The translations under genes and the position numbers were made by a program. The notes under the pieces are model-generated. The model did no database searches, was not told where the DNA came from, and saw nothing but the letters and a program-made list of their open reading frames with translations. A stretch of DNA of 64,000 bases from Spirochaetaceae bacterium (GTDB taxonomy: Bacteria; Spirochaetota; Spirochaetia; SZUA-6; DRHE01): NCBI GenBank assembly GCA_020353535.1, contig CP070696.1, positions 942,313 through 1,006,312 of the forward strand, given 5' to 3'. Each line of letters opens with the position of its first letter. Positions within the stretch are counted from its first letter, which is position 1. Of the stretch, positions 8,806-17,086 are shown piece after piece.

Positions 8806-9699
8806 ATGCGCGGCAAAGCCTTTCTTTCAAAAACCTTGAAATCCATCCACATCATTCTGGCCAGCGGAATCATTGGAGGATTGGCGGCGATTCTTGTCCT
8901 CCTGAGTCTGAAGGTGGTTGTCGATGCCGCCGCCTATTCCACTCTCGATCGTGGTATATTAGCCGTATTTCGCTGGATGATCACCTACCCGTCGTTTGCC
9001 TTCATCGTGACTTCTTGTCTGTACAGCCTGTTTTTCGGCTGGGGCATACTCCGCTTTGGCTGGGTGGCCCTCAAGTGGCTGCTCCTCATCGGCCTGTTCG
9101 CTCTGGTCTGGTTCGGACTGGGACCCGCCGTCAGCGGCCTGTCGTCGGTATCGGATGCCGGATTCCACCTGTCGAGCATGGCGGAACGCTACGCGTCCTA
9201 CAGCAATCAGGCAGCCGTTACAGCCTCCATAGGTCTGGTTTTCATGGCCACGGCAATCCTGTTTTCCACGCTTCGGCCCTTCGGCCAACGCCGGGACAAG
9301 GAGAGCCCAGCCGAGCGCATCATCTCTGCAATCGTCTTGGCCGTGGTCATCGTGGGCGTCACAGGTCTGATGGTCTCGGAGCAAAACCTGGAGAAGTATC
9401 GCAGGATGCCCATCAAGGAGATCAACGCAGCACGAATTCCCGATGGAGTGTACCCGGGAGAATCGATGATTGGTAATTTCGTCTATCGGGTAGAGGTAGA
9501 AGTGAAATCCGGCACAATCGTAGAAATTTCAGCGGTGGATAGCCGCAACAGCGTATACGTCGAATACGCCCGGGGTGTGTTCAGCAAGATCATCCAAGCT
9601 CAAACAGCGAACACCGATGCAATTACCGGAGCCACCACCACGAGCAAGGCGTATATGAAGGCGGTGGAGGATGCCCTAAGCAAAGCCGGCGGACAGTAG
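8806..9699 (+). CDS. Membrane protein with covalent FMN-binding domain
   Basis: 297 aa. About four hydrophobic helices lie in the first ~195 residues. The C-terminal ~85 residues are an FMN-binding domain (the NqrC/RnfG-type fold) ending in DAITGATTTS. The pattern DxxTGAT is the ApbE flavinylation site; Thr277 would carry the FMN. Such domains pass electrons between membrane and periplasmic carriers. The hexaheme cytochrome gene is convergent and next door, making it a plausible partner. GGAG lies 9 nt before the ATG. No ApbE gene is in the window. Confidence 0.85.
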   Translation: MRGKAFLSKTLKSIHIILASGIIGGLAAILVLLSLKVVVDAAAYSTLDRGILAVFRWMITYPSFAFIVTSCLYSLFFGWGILRFGWVALKWLLLIGLFALVWFGLGPAVSGLSSVSDAGFHLSSMAERYASYSNQAAVTASIGLVFMATAILFSTLRPFGQRRDKESPAERIISAIVLAVVIVGVTGLMVSEQNLEKYRRMPIKEINAARIPDGVYPGESMIGNFVYRVEVEVKSGTIVEISAVDSRNSVYVEYARGVFSKIIQAQTANTDAITGATTTSKAYMKAVEDALSKAGGQ

Positions 9700-9813
9700 A
9701 TCCAATTGATGAACATTAAATGGATCTATAAAACCTCCAGAGAATTGGGCTTTGAGCATCTATCTTGATCCGGTTGAGTAGAAGGCTCAAGCCATATTGT
9801 TCGCGAAAAGATA

Positions 9814-9840
9814 GAGTCCGGGTTCGTAAAACCCGGACTC
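9814..9840. terminator. Strong hairpin between convergent genes
   Basis: GAGTCCGGGTT (9814-9824) and AACCCGGACTC (9830-9840) form a perfect 11-bp stem with a 5-nt loop. It lies 114 bp after the FMN-domain gene. No long T-tract follows on either strand, so it may act as a processing or partial terminator in both directions. Confidence 0.6.
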
Positions 9841-9861
9841 CATTTGAGATTCAAATCTGCA

Positions 9862-9891
9862 CCTTGCGGTCGGCCCAAACGGACCGCAAGG
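9862..9891. terminator. Second hairpin between convergent genes
   Basis: CCTTGCGGTC (9862-9871) and GACCGCAAGG (9882-9891) form a perfect 10-bp stem around a 10-nt loop. It is 30 bp past the stop of the cytochrome gene on the minus strand, the right place for that gene's terminator. The region 9700-9921 holds nothing else recognisable. Confidence 0.55.
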
Positions 9892-9921
9892 CGGATTAAT
9901 TTACTATACGACGCGACGATC

Positions 9922-11070
9922 CTACCTCGGCCGCAGGGAATCGTCCAGCCGCGGATCCAGGGCCTTGAGGGTGTCGTATAACACCTGAATCGTGTAGGTG
10001 GCGTTGTGCACGCCCCGGCTGCGGTCCTCAACGATCAGCTTGTAGTTCCACAGGGCGCCGATTTCCGCTTCTGTCCAGCTGCCGCTTCTGGAACCAGCCC
10101 ATTTACCGAGGTCGTGGAAGGTCGCTTCCGCGTCCCTCGCGAACATCGGCGGATTCGTCCTCTGCAGGTATCCGGTGCCGTTCTTGTTGACCAGGGCGTC
10201 GAGAAGGCCCTGCACTTCCATCTGCACCGCCTCTACAGTGCCGTCGCGGTCGTAGTCCGCCTTGGCCTTATAGTCGAACATGTCGTCGCCCAGCTGCTTG
10301 ATGCCATCATGACAGCCGACGCAGCCGGAGACGTTCACTTTCTCCGCCTCGTGCACCTCACCAACGATGTTAAAGCTGTGACCACCCACCTCCGGGCTGT
10401 TGGAGTAGCGACCTTCGGGAAGGCTCATGTGGCAGGTGACGCAGCCATCGGTCAGCACGTCCTTATGGGGTGAGCTGGAGTATCGTTTGCCCGGATACTC
10501 GTAGGCATTGGTGCCGTTGATAAGGTCGGACTGGGGTCCGTGGTGCGCTCCCCAATGGGAGCTGACATCCTTGGCGTCCATAGCCTTGACCTGGCTGTCC
10601 ACGCCTCGCCGTGCCTGGTGGCAGTTGGCGCAGAGGTTGCCAGCGCCGATGTCGAAATTGGAGCCGTCCTGCAGTTTAACAGGCTTGGTCGTCCTCAGGC
10701 TGAAATCCCAGGTTTCGTGCATCGTATGGCAGGTGACGCAGTTGGGCTGGGATGGATAGGCCACATAGGCATCCGAATCCACCGTACCGGTCTTCACGTA
10801 GTCGATGAAGCCCTCATTTGTATGGCAAACCTGACAACCCCCAGCGTTGGCGTAGTAGGAGTTGTCGTTGTTCTTGTGCCCCGATGTGTCGTATCCCAGC
10901 CTGGCACCCAAGAGGGGATACTCCGGCGTGGCTCCGTGGCAGGCGGCGCAGGAATTGTCAAAATCCTGACGGGCCCAGCTCTCCTCCATCGTGCCTTCAG
11001 CCCACACTAGGAAGGGCAAGATGAGAAAGACGCCTAAAAGCAACAGCAGACGGATGTGTTTGAAGACCAT
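9922..11070 (-). CDS. Secreted hexaheme c-type cytochrome
   Basis: 382 aa from the ATG at 11070, which follows AAGGAGG by about 7 nt; a longer reading to 11109 is possible but has no such site. A signal peptide (LLLLLGVFLILPFLVWA) directs it to the periplasm. Six CXXCH haem motifs are seen in order: CAACH, CQVCH, CVTCH, CANCH, CVTCH and CVGCH. The haem-free C-terminus, with RSRGVHNATYTIQVL, resembles the C-terminal helix of NrfA-like multiheme proteins. The exact reaction is unknown; likely a periplasmic electron carrier or reductase subunit. Confidence 0.88.
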   Translation of the reverse strand: MVFKHIRLLLLLGVFLILPFLVWAEGTMEESWARQDFDNSCAACHGATPEYPLLGARLGYDTSGHKNNDNSYYANAGGCQVCHTNEGFIDYVKTGTVDSDAYVAYPSQPNCVTCHTMHETWDFSLRTTKPVKLQDGSNFDIGAGNLCANCHQARRGVDSQVKAMDAKDVSSHWGAHHGPQSDLINGTNAYEYPGKRYSSSPHKDVLTDGCVTCHMSLPEGRYSNSPEVGGHSFNIVGEVHEAEKVNVSGCVGCHDGIKQLGDDMFDYKAKADYDRDGTVEAVQMEVQGLLDALVNKNGTGYLQRTNPPMFARDAEATFHDLGKWAGSRSGSWTEAEIGALWNYKLIVEDRSRGVHNATYTIQVLYDTLKALDPRLDDSLRPR

Positions 11071-11124
11071 GCATTTCCTCCTTGGTATTTGGTCTAATGC
11101 CTGGGACAAAGCCAGGTGACTTAG

Positions 11125-11184
11125 AGAAAAACACGACTGTTTTTCTTAGATTCCCATATTAGGTCAAATTATGTGGGCTGTCAA
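11125..11184 (-). promoter_or_regulatory. Promoter of the hexaheme cytochrome with an overlapping inverted repeat
   Basis: On the minus strand TTGACA (11184-11179), a 17-bp spacer and TAATAT (11161-11156) form a near-consensus promoter. The start site would be near 11149. A perfect 8-bp inverted repeat, AGAAAAAC (11125-11132) and GTTTTTCT (11139-11146), lies just downstream of it, where a repressor could block transcription. The leader to the ATG at 11070 is about 80 nt. Confidence 0.6.
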
Positions 11185-11231
11185 ATATTTTTCGGCTCAA
11201 ATTGTGAAAATTTTATCGTATTATGGTTATT

Positions 11232-11645
11232 TCATGCTTCCTGAGCCGCCTGCACTTCCCCTTCCAACAGTCCGGAAACCTTGCTCAGCAGCACATCGAA
11301 GTCGACGGGTTTTTCCAGAAAATCTGAAATCGGAAGCCACGTATTGTTGATATCTTTCGGCCCGAATCCGAGCGGAAAGGTGGCGTTTACGGCGGTCAGC
11401 ATTAAAATGGGCATTTTACCAAGAGCCGGAATCTTGCGCACCTTGCGGGCGAGCTCGAATCCCGCGGCCGGATCTTCGGGAAACATTACGTCGAGAATGG
11501 CAAGTTCCGGTTTGCGGGACTGCATCTTCTCGATGGCAGCCTCGATCTTCGGCTCGATCTCCGTTTCATGCCCGGCACTGGCAAGCACCCTTGCAGCGGC
11601 ATCCGCAAAATCCCTGTCGTCATCTACGATTAAAATGTAAGCCAT
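11232..11645 (-). CDS. Single-domain response regulator receiver
   Basis: 137 aa CheY-like receiver. It has the acidic cluster DDD (8-10), phospho-acceptor Asp52 in LAILDVMFP, a Thr in LMLTAVN and Lys in FLEKPVD. An insertion (FPLGFGPKDINNTWLPISD) lengthens the loop before the last strand; this type of insertion is seen in receivers that lack an output domain. It follows the histidine kinase by 24 bp on the same strand and is its likely partner. With no output domain, it probably acts through protein contacts. Confidence 0.87.
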   Translation of the reverse strand: MAYILIVDDDRDFADAAARVLASAGHETEIEPKIEAAIEKMQSRKPELAILDVMFPEDPAAGFELARKVRKIPALGKMPILMLTAVNATFPLGFGPKDINNTWLPISDFLEKPVDFDVLLSKVSGLLEGEVQAAQEA

Positions 11646-11669
11646 TTCTACCTCCCCTGTTCTTGAGAT

Positions 11670-13088
11670 CTAGCAGGAAAAGAGCAACCGAAACTCCGTT
11701 CCCGCACCGAGTTCGCTCCAGACATCGATTCTGATTTGATGCCTCAGAGCAACCTCCCGCACGATAGCCAGACCGAGACCGCTGGAATCCTTGTTGTGAA
11801 GAACCGCCTCATCGGTCCGGTAGTAATCTTCGAATATATGGGGCAGCTTGTCGGCGGATATGCCGATACCCCAATCCTTGATCGTCACTACAGCCCGTTT
11901 CTTCGCATCTGAGGTGCATTTCACATCCACAGTGTCGCCAGGCTCCGAATAGATTATGGCATTCGCCAGGAGATTGGTAAACAGCATCTTCAGATGGTCA
12001 CCAATTCCCGTGCAGCATGCCGCGCTAAGGTCGGATTGGATCACCACCTTACGTTCTTCAGCGATCTGCTTTACATGCCTGATGCACCATTCGATCACCT
12101 CGGCAAGATCGACGGATTCGGTCTCCAGGTTTTCAGCCTCTTCCGAGGAAAGATTCGCCAGCTGGAGCATTTCTTGAATTTCATGAGCCAGACGCCGGGC
12201 TCTATCCGATATTTTCTTCACCACCCCCCTGGCGTCTTCGCCCAGTGGTCCGCAGAGACCCCTTTCCAGCAGCTGCGTGTTGGCGTGGATCGATGCGAAG
12301 GGGGCTTTGAGTTCATGGGTTGTCCGCAGCATATGCCGCGCCTTCTCCTGCTGTACCGAAATCAGGCGGCGGTTCGTGTCTGCAAGCTCCCCTTCTTTGT
12401 TCCGCAGGATGCCGGACAGGCGCGAGGCCAGGTACCAGATCACCGCAAAGATGCCAGCCTTGGTGGCGGTCGTGATAATGAATACACTGGTGGAGTAGTT
12501 CAGTTCCTCGCCGAAGGACAAAAAGATGCTTCTGGAAGGCAGCCAACCCCTGCGCTCAGCCACGGCACTGCCCAGGTATAGACCAATGCCTATCAATGTC
12601 ACCAGAAACGATTCGAAGCGGGTGAAGAAGATACAGGCCAGCACGATGTGGATGAGATAGATGAAACAGATCCCGGTGTTGATGTGGCCGGCAAAATGAA
12701 TGAGAGCGGTTACGATGAGAAGATCGAATACGATCTGGGTCCAGAGATTCACCTTGATGCTTCTGCCTGAGATCCCGCGCTTGAACAGGCGATTGTGCAG
12801 CAAAAACCCGGTGTTGGCGACACAGAGCAAAGCGGCCAGGACGACTGCCCAACGGGTATCCGTATTCAAGCCGATAGGTGGGAGTACTTCGGGGAAATAT
12901 CCCGCGATTCCGAAGACGAAGAAAACCGCCGCCACGACCCAACGCAGCCGGCAGTACCAGGTAACGTTCTGCTCCAGCAGAGGAGCCATCAGTAAGAGCT
13001 GCGCTTGAGGTGTAGCAGAGTATTGCGCTTGGGCCGCCGTTGCAGGACGGAGACGGTAGTGGGAAATTACACGCTCGGAGCTCTTCAA
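11670..13088 (-). CDS. Membrane sensor histidine kinase
   Basis: 472 aa if started at the TTG at 13088, where GGGGAGG lies 13 nt upstream; an ATG at codon 34 is an alternative. Residues ~48-225 contain about six hydrophobic helices with little between them. A HisKA domain has His258 in TTHELKAPFASIHANTQLL. The HATPase_c domain has N-box LLANAIIYSEPGDTV, G1 DWGIGIS, F-box IFEDYY and G2 SSGLGLAIVREV. It is paired with the receiver that follows. The neighbouring cytochrome is a possible target but the link is only by position. Confidence 0.88.
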   Translation of the reverse strand: MKSSERVISHYRLRPATAAQAQYSATPQAQLLLMAPLLEQNVTWYCRLRWVVAAVFFVFGIAGYFPEVLPPIGLNTDTRWAVVLAALLCVANTGFLLHNRLFKRGISGRSIKVNLWTQIVFDLLIVTALIHFAGHINTGICFIYLIHIVLACIFFTRFESFLVTLIGIGLYLGSAVAERRGWLPSRSIFLSFGEELNYSTSVFIITTATKAGIFAVIWYLASRLSGILRNKEGELADTNRRLISVQQEKARHMLRTTHELKAPFASIHANTQLLERGLCGPLGEDARGVVKKISDRARRLAHEIQEMLQLANLSSEEAENLETESVDLAEVIEWCIRHVKQIAEERKVVIQSDLSAACCTGIGDHLKMLFTNLLANAIIYSEPGDTVDVKCTSDAKKRAVVTIKDWGIGISADKLPHIFEDYYRTDEAVLHNKDSSGLGLAIVREVALRHQIRIDVWSELGAGTEFRLLFSC

Positions 13089-13281
13089 TTCGACCAGCGA
13101 TCCTCCCCAAAGTGTTTATCCGGCTAAAGCGGAATCCAGGCATCCGAATCATTCTTACCAATTTAGTCAAGCTTATACCGAAAGCAAGAGGCCGTCAAGA
13201 CACTAGCAGGTTTACGATTCCGAGAATCGGCGGTTCATATCCGATACGTATGTTTTTATATATGATGGAAACGCCCGTGGC

Positions 13282-13309
13282 TTGACATTCGGCCTGTTTC
13301 AATTATGAT
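13282..13309 (+). promoter_or_regulatory. Promoter of the fused MetF-MetV gene
   Basis: TTGACA (13282-13287), a 16-bp spacer and TATGAT (13304-13309). A good ribosome site, AGGAG, lies 8 nt before the ATG at 13354. The rest of the divergent spacer 13089-13281 holds no recognised feature. Confidence 0.6.
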
Positions 13310-13353
13310 TGAGATTGTTTTCACGATAAAATTCAATCAATCAGGAGCAACGA

Positions 13354-14913
13354 ATGAGTCGTTTTAAACAGGCCCTGCAGGAAGGCAAAGAGTTCGTCAT
13401 CACCTGCGAGCACGTGCCCGGACGAGGTTTGACCGGAAAGAGGATGGACAGCATCCTGGAGTTTGCCGAAGAAGCGGCGGGATCGGAGCTGATCCATGGG
13501 TTGAGCCTTACTGACAACGCCGGGGGAAATCCAGCCTTCAGCGCAGACATCCTGGGTTTTAATCTGCTTGCCATGGGGGTGGATCCGATGATCCACTTCT
13601 CCACCAAGGACATGAACCGCAACGCCATAGAAGCCAGGGCTTACGCCCTGAAGAAGTGCGGGCTGACCAACCTGCTGATAATTACCGGGGACTACCCGAT
13701 ATCCGGATTCATGGGGATCGGTGCCCCGGTATTCGACCTGGACTCGGTCATGGCGGTACATTATTTAAAAAAGATCTCCGACGGGCTGGAAATCCAGGAG
13801 GGTAAGAATCTGGTGACTTTGCCGGGAACGGACTTTTTTCTCGGAGCCGTTGTCTCCTCCTTTAAATGGACCGAAGCCTCTCTGATGCTCCAGTACTACA
13901 AACTGGAGAAGAAGATCCGCGCCGGTGCGGATTTTATCGTGTCCCAGCTCGGCTACGATTCCCGCAAGTACGTGGAATTGATCCGCTACGTCCGAAACGT
14001 TTTGGGACTGGATATCCCGGTGATGGGAAGCGTTTACATCCTCTCGGCCGGGGCGGCGAGGTTCATGAACAGCGGGGAAGTACCGGGGTGCTACGTGGAC
14101 GACAGGCTTCTTAAAGCCATCCAGCAGGAGGCCAAGGCTGAGGACAAGGGCAGAGCCGCTCGTCTGGAGCGGGCGGCCAGAGAGCTCGCCATCTTAAAAG
14201 GCCTGGGCTACAACGGAGCGCACCTCGAGGGACTGAATCTCAAATTCGCCGACGTGCGCACCGTGTTGGAACGGTCGGAGGAGATCGGCGACAACTGGCC
14301 CGACTATCTCGAGGAGCTGAACTACTCTCCCCAGGATCATCCCTTCTTCCTCTTCGAGGACGGGGAGCAGTTCAAAGCCCCCCCAAAAGATGAGGTGCCG
14401 GTAATCAAGAAAACTCGCAGGAGGCGCATCGGTTCGCTCAACTTCTGGCTCATGCGTCTGTTCCACAAGCTTATCTTCGTAGAGAACAAGCTGGGATACC
14501 GCTTTATGCGCGGTATCAGCCGCTTCGCCGACAAGCACGAGGGATTTCTCAATTTTTTCAAATTCATGGAGCACACTGCCAAGAAGATGATCTTCGACTG
14601 CCGGAAATGTGACGACTGCGCTCTGTTCGACACCTTCTACATCTGTCCGGTCTCCGAATGTCCCAAAGGCATGAGGATCGGGCCGTGCGGCGGTAGCCGG
14701 TCCAACGGGCACTGCGAGGTTTTCGAAGAACGGGAGTGCATCTGGGAACGGATCTACTGGCGGGCCAGACGGGTCAATGAGCTTGAGGATCTGAAAGCAA
14801 TAGGAGCGCCTCGCAACTGGGCTCTATACGAGACCTCCTCCTGGATTAACTATTTCCTCAAAAGGGATCGCACTGGAGTGAAGGTCGGCATCCCCGAAAA
14901 GATCAAGAGGTAG
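13354..14913 (+). CDS. Fused methylenetetrahydrofolate reductase (MetF-MetV in one chain)
   Basis: 519 aa. Residues 1 to ~310 are a MetF-type TIM barrel (ITCEHVPGRG, LSLTDNAGGNP, LLIITGDYP). A linker follows, and residues ~395-500 form the MetV-like/MTHFR C-terminal domain: CRKCDDCALFDTFYICP, then GPCGGSRSNGHCE and ECIWERIY. The same Cys pattern occurs in the separate MetV protein encoded at 15904-16578. It should reduce methylene-H4folate or a related pterin, with an Fe-S or Zn site in the C-terminal domain. It faces the hdr-metVF operon tail to tail, 22 bp apart, and has its own promoter. Confidence 0.85.
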   Translation: MSRFKQALQEGKEFVITCEHVPGRGLTGKRMDSILEFAEEAAGSELIHGLSLTDNAGGNPAFSADILGFNLLAMGVDPMIHFSTKDMNRNAIEARAYALKKCGLTNLLIITGDYPISGFMGIGAPVFDLDSVMAVHYLKKISDGLEIQEGKNLVTLPGTDFFLGAVVSSFKWTEASLMLQYYKLEKKIRAGADFIVSQLGYDSRKYVELIRYVRNVLGLDIPVMGSVYILSAGAARFMNSGEVPGCYVDDRLLKAIQQEAKAEDKGRAARLERAARELAILKGLGYNGAHLEGLNLKFADVRTVLERSEEIGDNWPDYLEELNYSPQDHPFFLFEDGEQFKAPPKDEVPVIKKTRRRRIGSLNFWLMRLFHKLIFVENKLGYRFMRGISRFADKHEGFLNFFKFMEHTAKKMIFDCRKCDDCALFDTFYICPVSECPKGMRIGPCGGSRSNGHCEVFEERECIWERIYWRARRVNELEDLKAIGAPRNWALYETSSWINYFLKRDRTGVKVGIPEKIKR

Positions 14914-14935
14914 CTTTCGACCGCCCCTTCCGGGA

Positions 14936-15907
14936 TCAAGCCCCAACCGCTGCGGTGGCTGTAGACCGGGTGGCATCCGGCATGGAGTCGGATACCGAGG
15001 GGCGTGGCAGCAGACCGGCGTCCTCGCAAACTATAGGAATTGAGGATTCCCACATTACGGGCATCAGGTGCACACCCCGTACGCCGGGGATCTGACGAAT
15101 CTGTTCGATCAGCTCCACGGTGATCTTGATCCCCTCAGCCTTCGGATCCTCCGCCGCAGCCATGCGCTGGATCAGCTGGTCCGGGACGCTCATACCGGCC
15201 ACCTCGCTCTTCATGTAGGCCAGGGCTTTCACACTGCGCACCGGGATGATGCCGGCGAGAATGGCCACCTTTTGATCCAGGCCCCTGTCACGAACCATAC
15301 CCATGTACTCCCGAAAGCGGGGTACGTCGAATACCGCCTGGGTCTGAATGAAATCTGCTCCGGCAGCCACCTTTTTCGCCAGCCGTATGACCCTGAACTC
15401 GAAGGGATCGGCGAAGGGATTGGCCGCCGCCCCTATAAACATGGACGGGGGCACCTTGATCTCGTCCCCGGAGGCGAAGCGAGCTTCGTCCCTCATGGAT
15501 CGCACTACCGAGATCAACTGGATCGAATCGATATCGTAGACGTTCTTCGAGCCTTGGTGATTGCCGAAGCTCTGGTGATCACCGGAAAGGCAGAGGATGT
15601 TCCGGATCCCAAGCGCTGCTGCGCCGAGAATGTCGCTCTGGATGGCGATGCGGTTGCGATCCCGGCAGGTTACCTGGATCACGGATTCGAGCCCCTCTGC
15701 CGCCAGGATTGCCGCGGTTGCAATCGAAGACATACGCACGATGGCCGTCTGGTTGTCCGTGATGTTTACCGCATCCACAAATCCCCGGAAGTGCTTGGTC
15801 TTACTGCGAATCAGCTCCCCGTCTGCGCTTTGAGGCGGTCCCAGCTCGGCGGTGACGGCGAAATGACCATCGGCCAGTACTTTTTCCAGGTTGCTTCCGC
15901 TCTTCAT
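14936..15907 (-). CDS. metF: Methylenetetrahydrofolate reductase, catalytic subunit MetF
   Basis: 323 aa, about the normal length of a stand-alone MetF. Characteristic strands include VTAELGPPQSAD with the catalytic Glu, VNITDNQTAIVRMSS, VTCRDRNR, LCLSGDHQ for flavin contact, and ADFIQTQAVFD. It reduces methylene-H4folate to methyl-H4folate. Last gene of the hdrCBA-mvhD-metV-metF operon; its ATG overlaps the metV stop by 4 bp. In the acetogen Moorella the same set of subunits forms a MetVF-HdrABC-MvhD complex, which is the basis for the assignment here. Confidence 0.93.
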   Translation of the reverse strand: MKSGSNLEKVLADGHFAVTAELGPPQSADGELIRSKTKHFRGFVDAVNITDNQTAIVRMSSIATAAILAAEGLESVIQVTCRDRNRIAIQSDILGAAALGIRNILCLSGDHQSFGNHQGSKNVYDIDSIQLISVVRSMRDEARFASGDEIKVPPSMFIGAAANPFADPFEFRVIRLAKKVAAGADFIQTQAVFDVPRFREYMGMVRDRGLDQKVAILAGIIPVRSVKALAYMKSEVAGMSVPDQLIQRMAAAEDPKAEGIKITVELIEQIRQIPGVRGVHLMPVMWESSIPIVCEDAGLLPRPSVSDSMPDATRSTATAAVGA

Positions 15908-16578
15908 GCTTTTACATCCTCCCGGACCACCTTACGGGGACCCCCATCTCTGGCAGTGGTCCAGTCTTTGAGCTCGATCATCCGCTCAAGGCTGTCCAGC
16001 CTCCCCAGCGTCTTCAACCTGTCGTAGATCAACTGCCAGGCGCACTCCACGTCCCGCGAAATCTCGCAGGCCCCCTCCTGGGAACCTCCGCAGGGTCCGT
16101 TGAACAGGCTCTTCGAGCATCGCGCCACCGGACAGATCCCGCCGGTGAGGTCGAGGATGCAGCTACCGCATCCGGCACAGCGTTCCACCCAGATGCCGGG
16201 TTCCTCAGTTGCACCGAAGAACTTGGTGTCCAGAGCGGGCAGCACTATCTTGTCCGAAAAATTTTCGCTTATCTGCTGCACCCCCACCCCACAGGCCATG
16301 GAGAGGACGCAGTCCGAATCAGCAATCAATTCCTCCACAGGAGCGAAAAACTCCCGATCGCATTGCCGCTCGATGGTGGCTTCCACGATCTGATATCGAT
16401 CCGCCTCGGGCAACTCCCGCTGGTGCAGGCGGATCTGTTCGGCAAGGATACCCACCTCCTTTTCGCCCCCTGCCATACAAACGGTGACGCAGGTACCACA
16501 ACCCAGGATCAGCACCCGCTTGTGCCCCGAAAGGTTTTCCATGATGCTTTGAAACGGCTTTTGTTCTGCAATGATCAT
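15904..16578 (-). CDS. metV: Methylenetetrahydrofolate reductase, MetV subunit
   Basis: 224 aa. The N-terminal half has VLILGCGTCVTVCMAGGEKEV and a later SMACGVGVQ. The C-terminal half has Cys-rich motifs CAGCGSCILDLTGGICP, CSKSLFNGPCGGSQEGACE and ECAWQLIYDRL, the MTHFR C-terminal domain. MetV is known to partner MetF and link it to the electron-supplying subunits through Fe-S or Zn sites. It starts 16 bp after mvhD and overlaps metF by 4 bp. Confidence 0.9.
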   Translation of the reverse strand: MIIAEQKPFQSIMENLSGHKRVLILGCGTCVTVCMAGGEKEVGILAEQIRLHQRELPEADRYQIVEATIERQCDREFFAPVEELIADSDCVLSMACGVGVQQISENFSDKIVLPALDTKFFGATEEPGIWVERCAGCGSCILDLTGGICPVARCSKSLFNGPCGGSQEGACEISRDVECAWQLIYDRLKTLGRLDSLERMIELKDWTTARDGGPRKVVREDVKA

Positions 16579-16594
16579 CTCAATCTATCCTCGT

Positions 16595-17086
16595 TCAACC
16601 GGAAATGGCTTGTTTTGTTTCTGTCTCAATGATCTCTGTCTGTTCCAACTCGGTTTCGTTTATCTTCAGCGGACCCAGAGCTCGGATTTTGTCCGTCATG
16701 AGGTCGCAGATTTCGGCGAAGCGCCTGCCCATCGAGGAGGAGAGATTAAACATCTCCAGCCTCTCCGGATTGATCCCGACCTCCAGCAACAGATCCTTTG
16801 TGTATCCCACCCGCTTGCGGGCATTGATATTTCCATTCACGAAGTGGCAGGAACCCTCCAAACAACCGGCCACGAAGACTCCGTCCGCTCCCCTTTCGAA
16901 GGCTTTGAGGATGAACAGGGGATCGACTTTGCCCGTGCAGGGCAGCTTGACGATACGCACGTAGGGCGAGTATTTCAAACGCATCGATCCGGCCAGATCC
17001 GCCGCCGAATACGCACAGTAGGTGCAGCAGAAGGCGACGATCTGAGGTTTGAACTCAGACCCGGAGTTTTTACTTTCGTCCCGCAT
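16595..17086 (-). CDS. mvhD: MvhD/HdrA-associated iron-sulfur subunit
   Basis: 163 aa, the usual size of MvhD-like proteins. It has CCTYCAYSAADLAG, LPCTGKVDP, and GCLEGSCHF, which together supply the cysteines of the MvhD [2Fe-2S] site. MvhD shuttles electrons between HdrA and its electron-donating partner. Its start overlaps the hdrA 3' end by 17 bp, so both are made together; metV follows after 16 bp. Confidence 0.92.
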   Translation of the reverse strand: MRDESKNSGSEFKPQIVAFCCTYCAYSAADLAGSMRLKYSPYVRIVKLPCTGKVDPLFILKAFERGADGVFVAGCLEGSCHFVNGNINARKRVGYTKDLLLEVGINPERLEMFNLSSSMGRRFAEICDLMTDKIRALGPLKINETELEQTEIIETETKQAISG

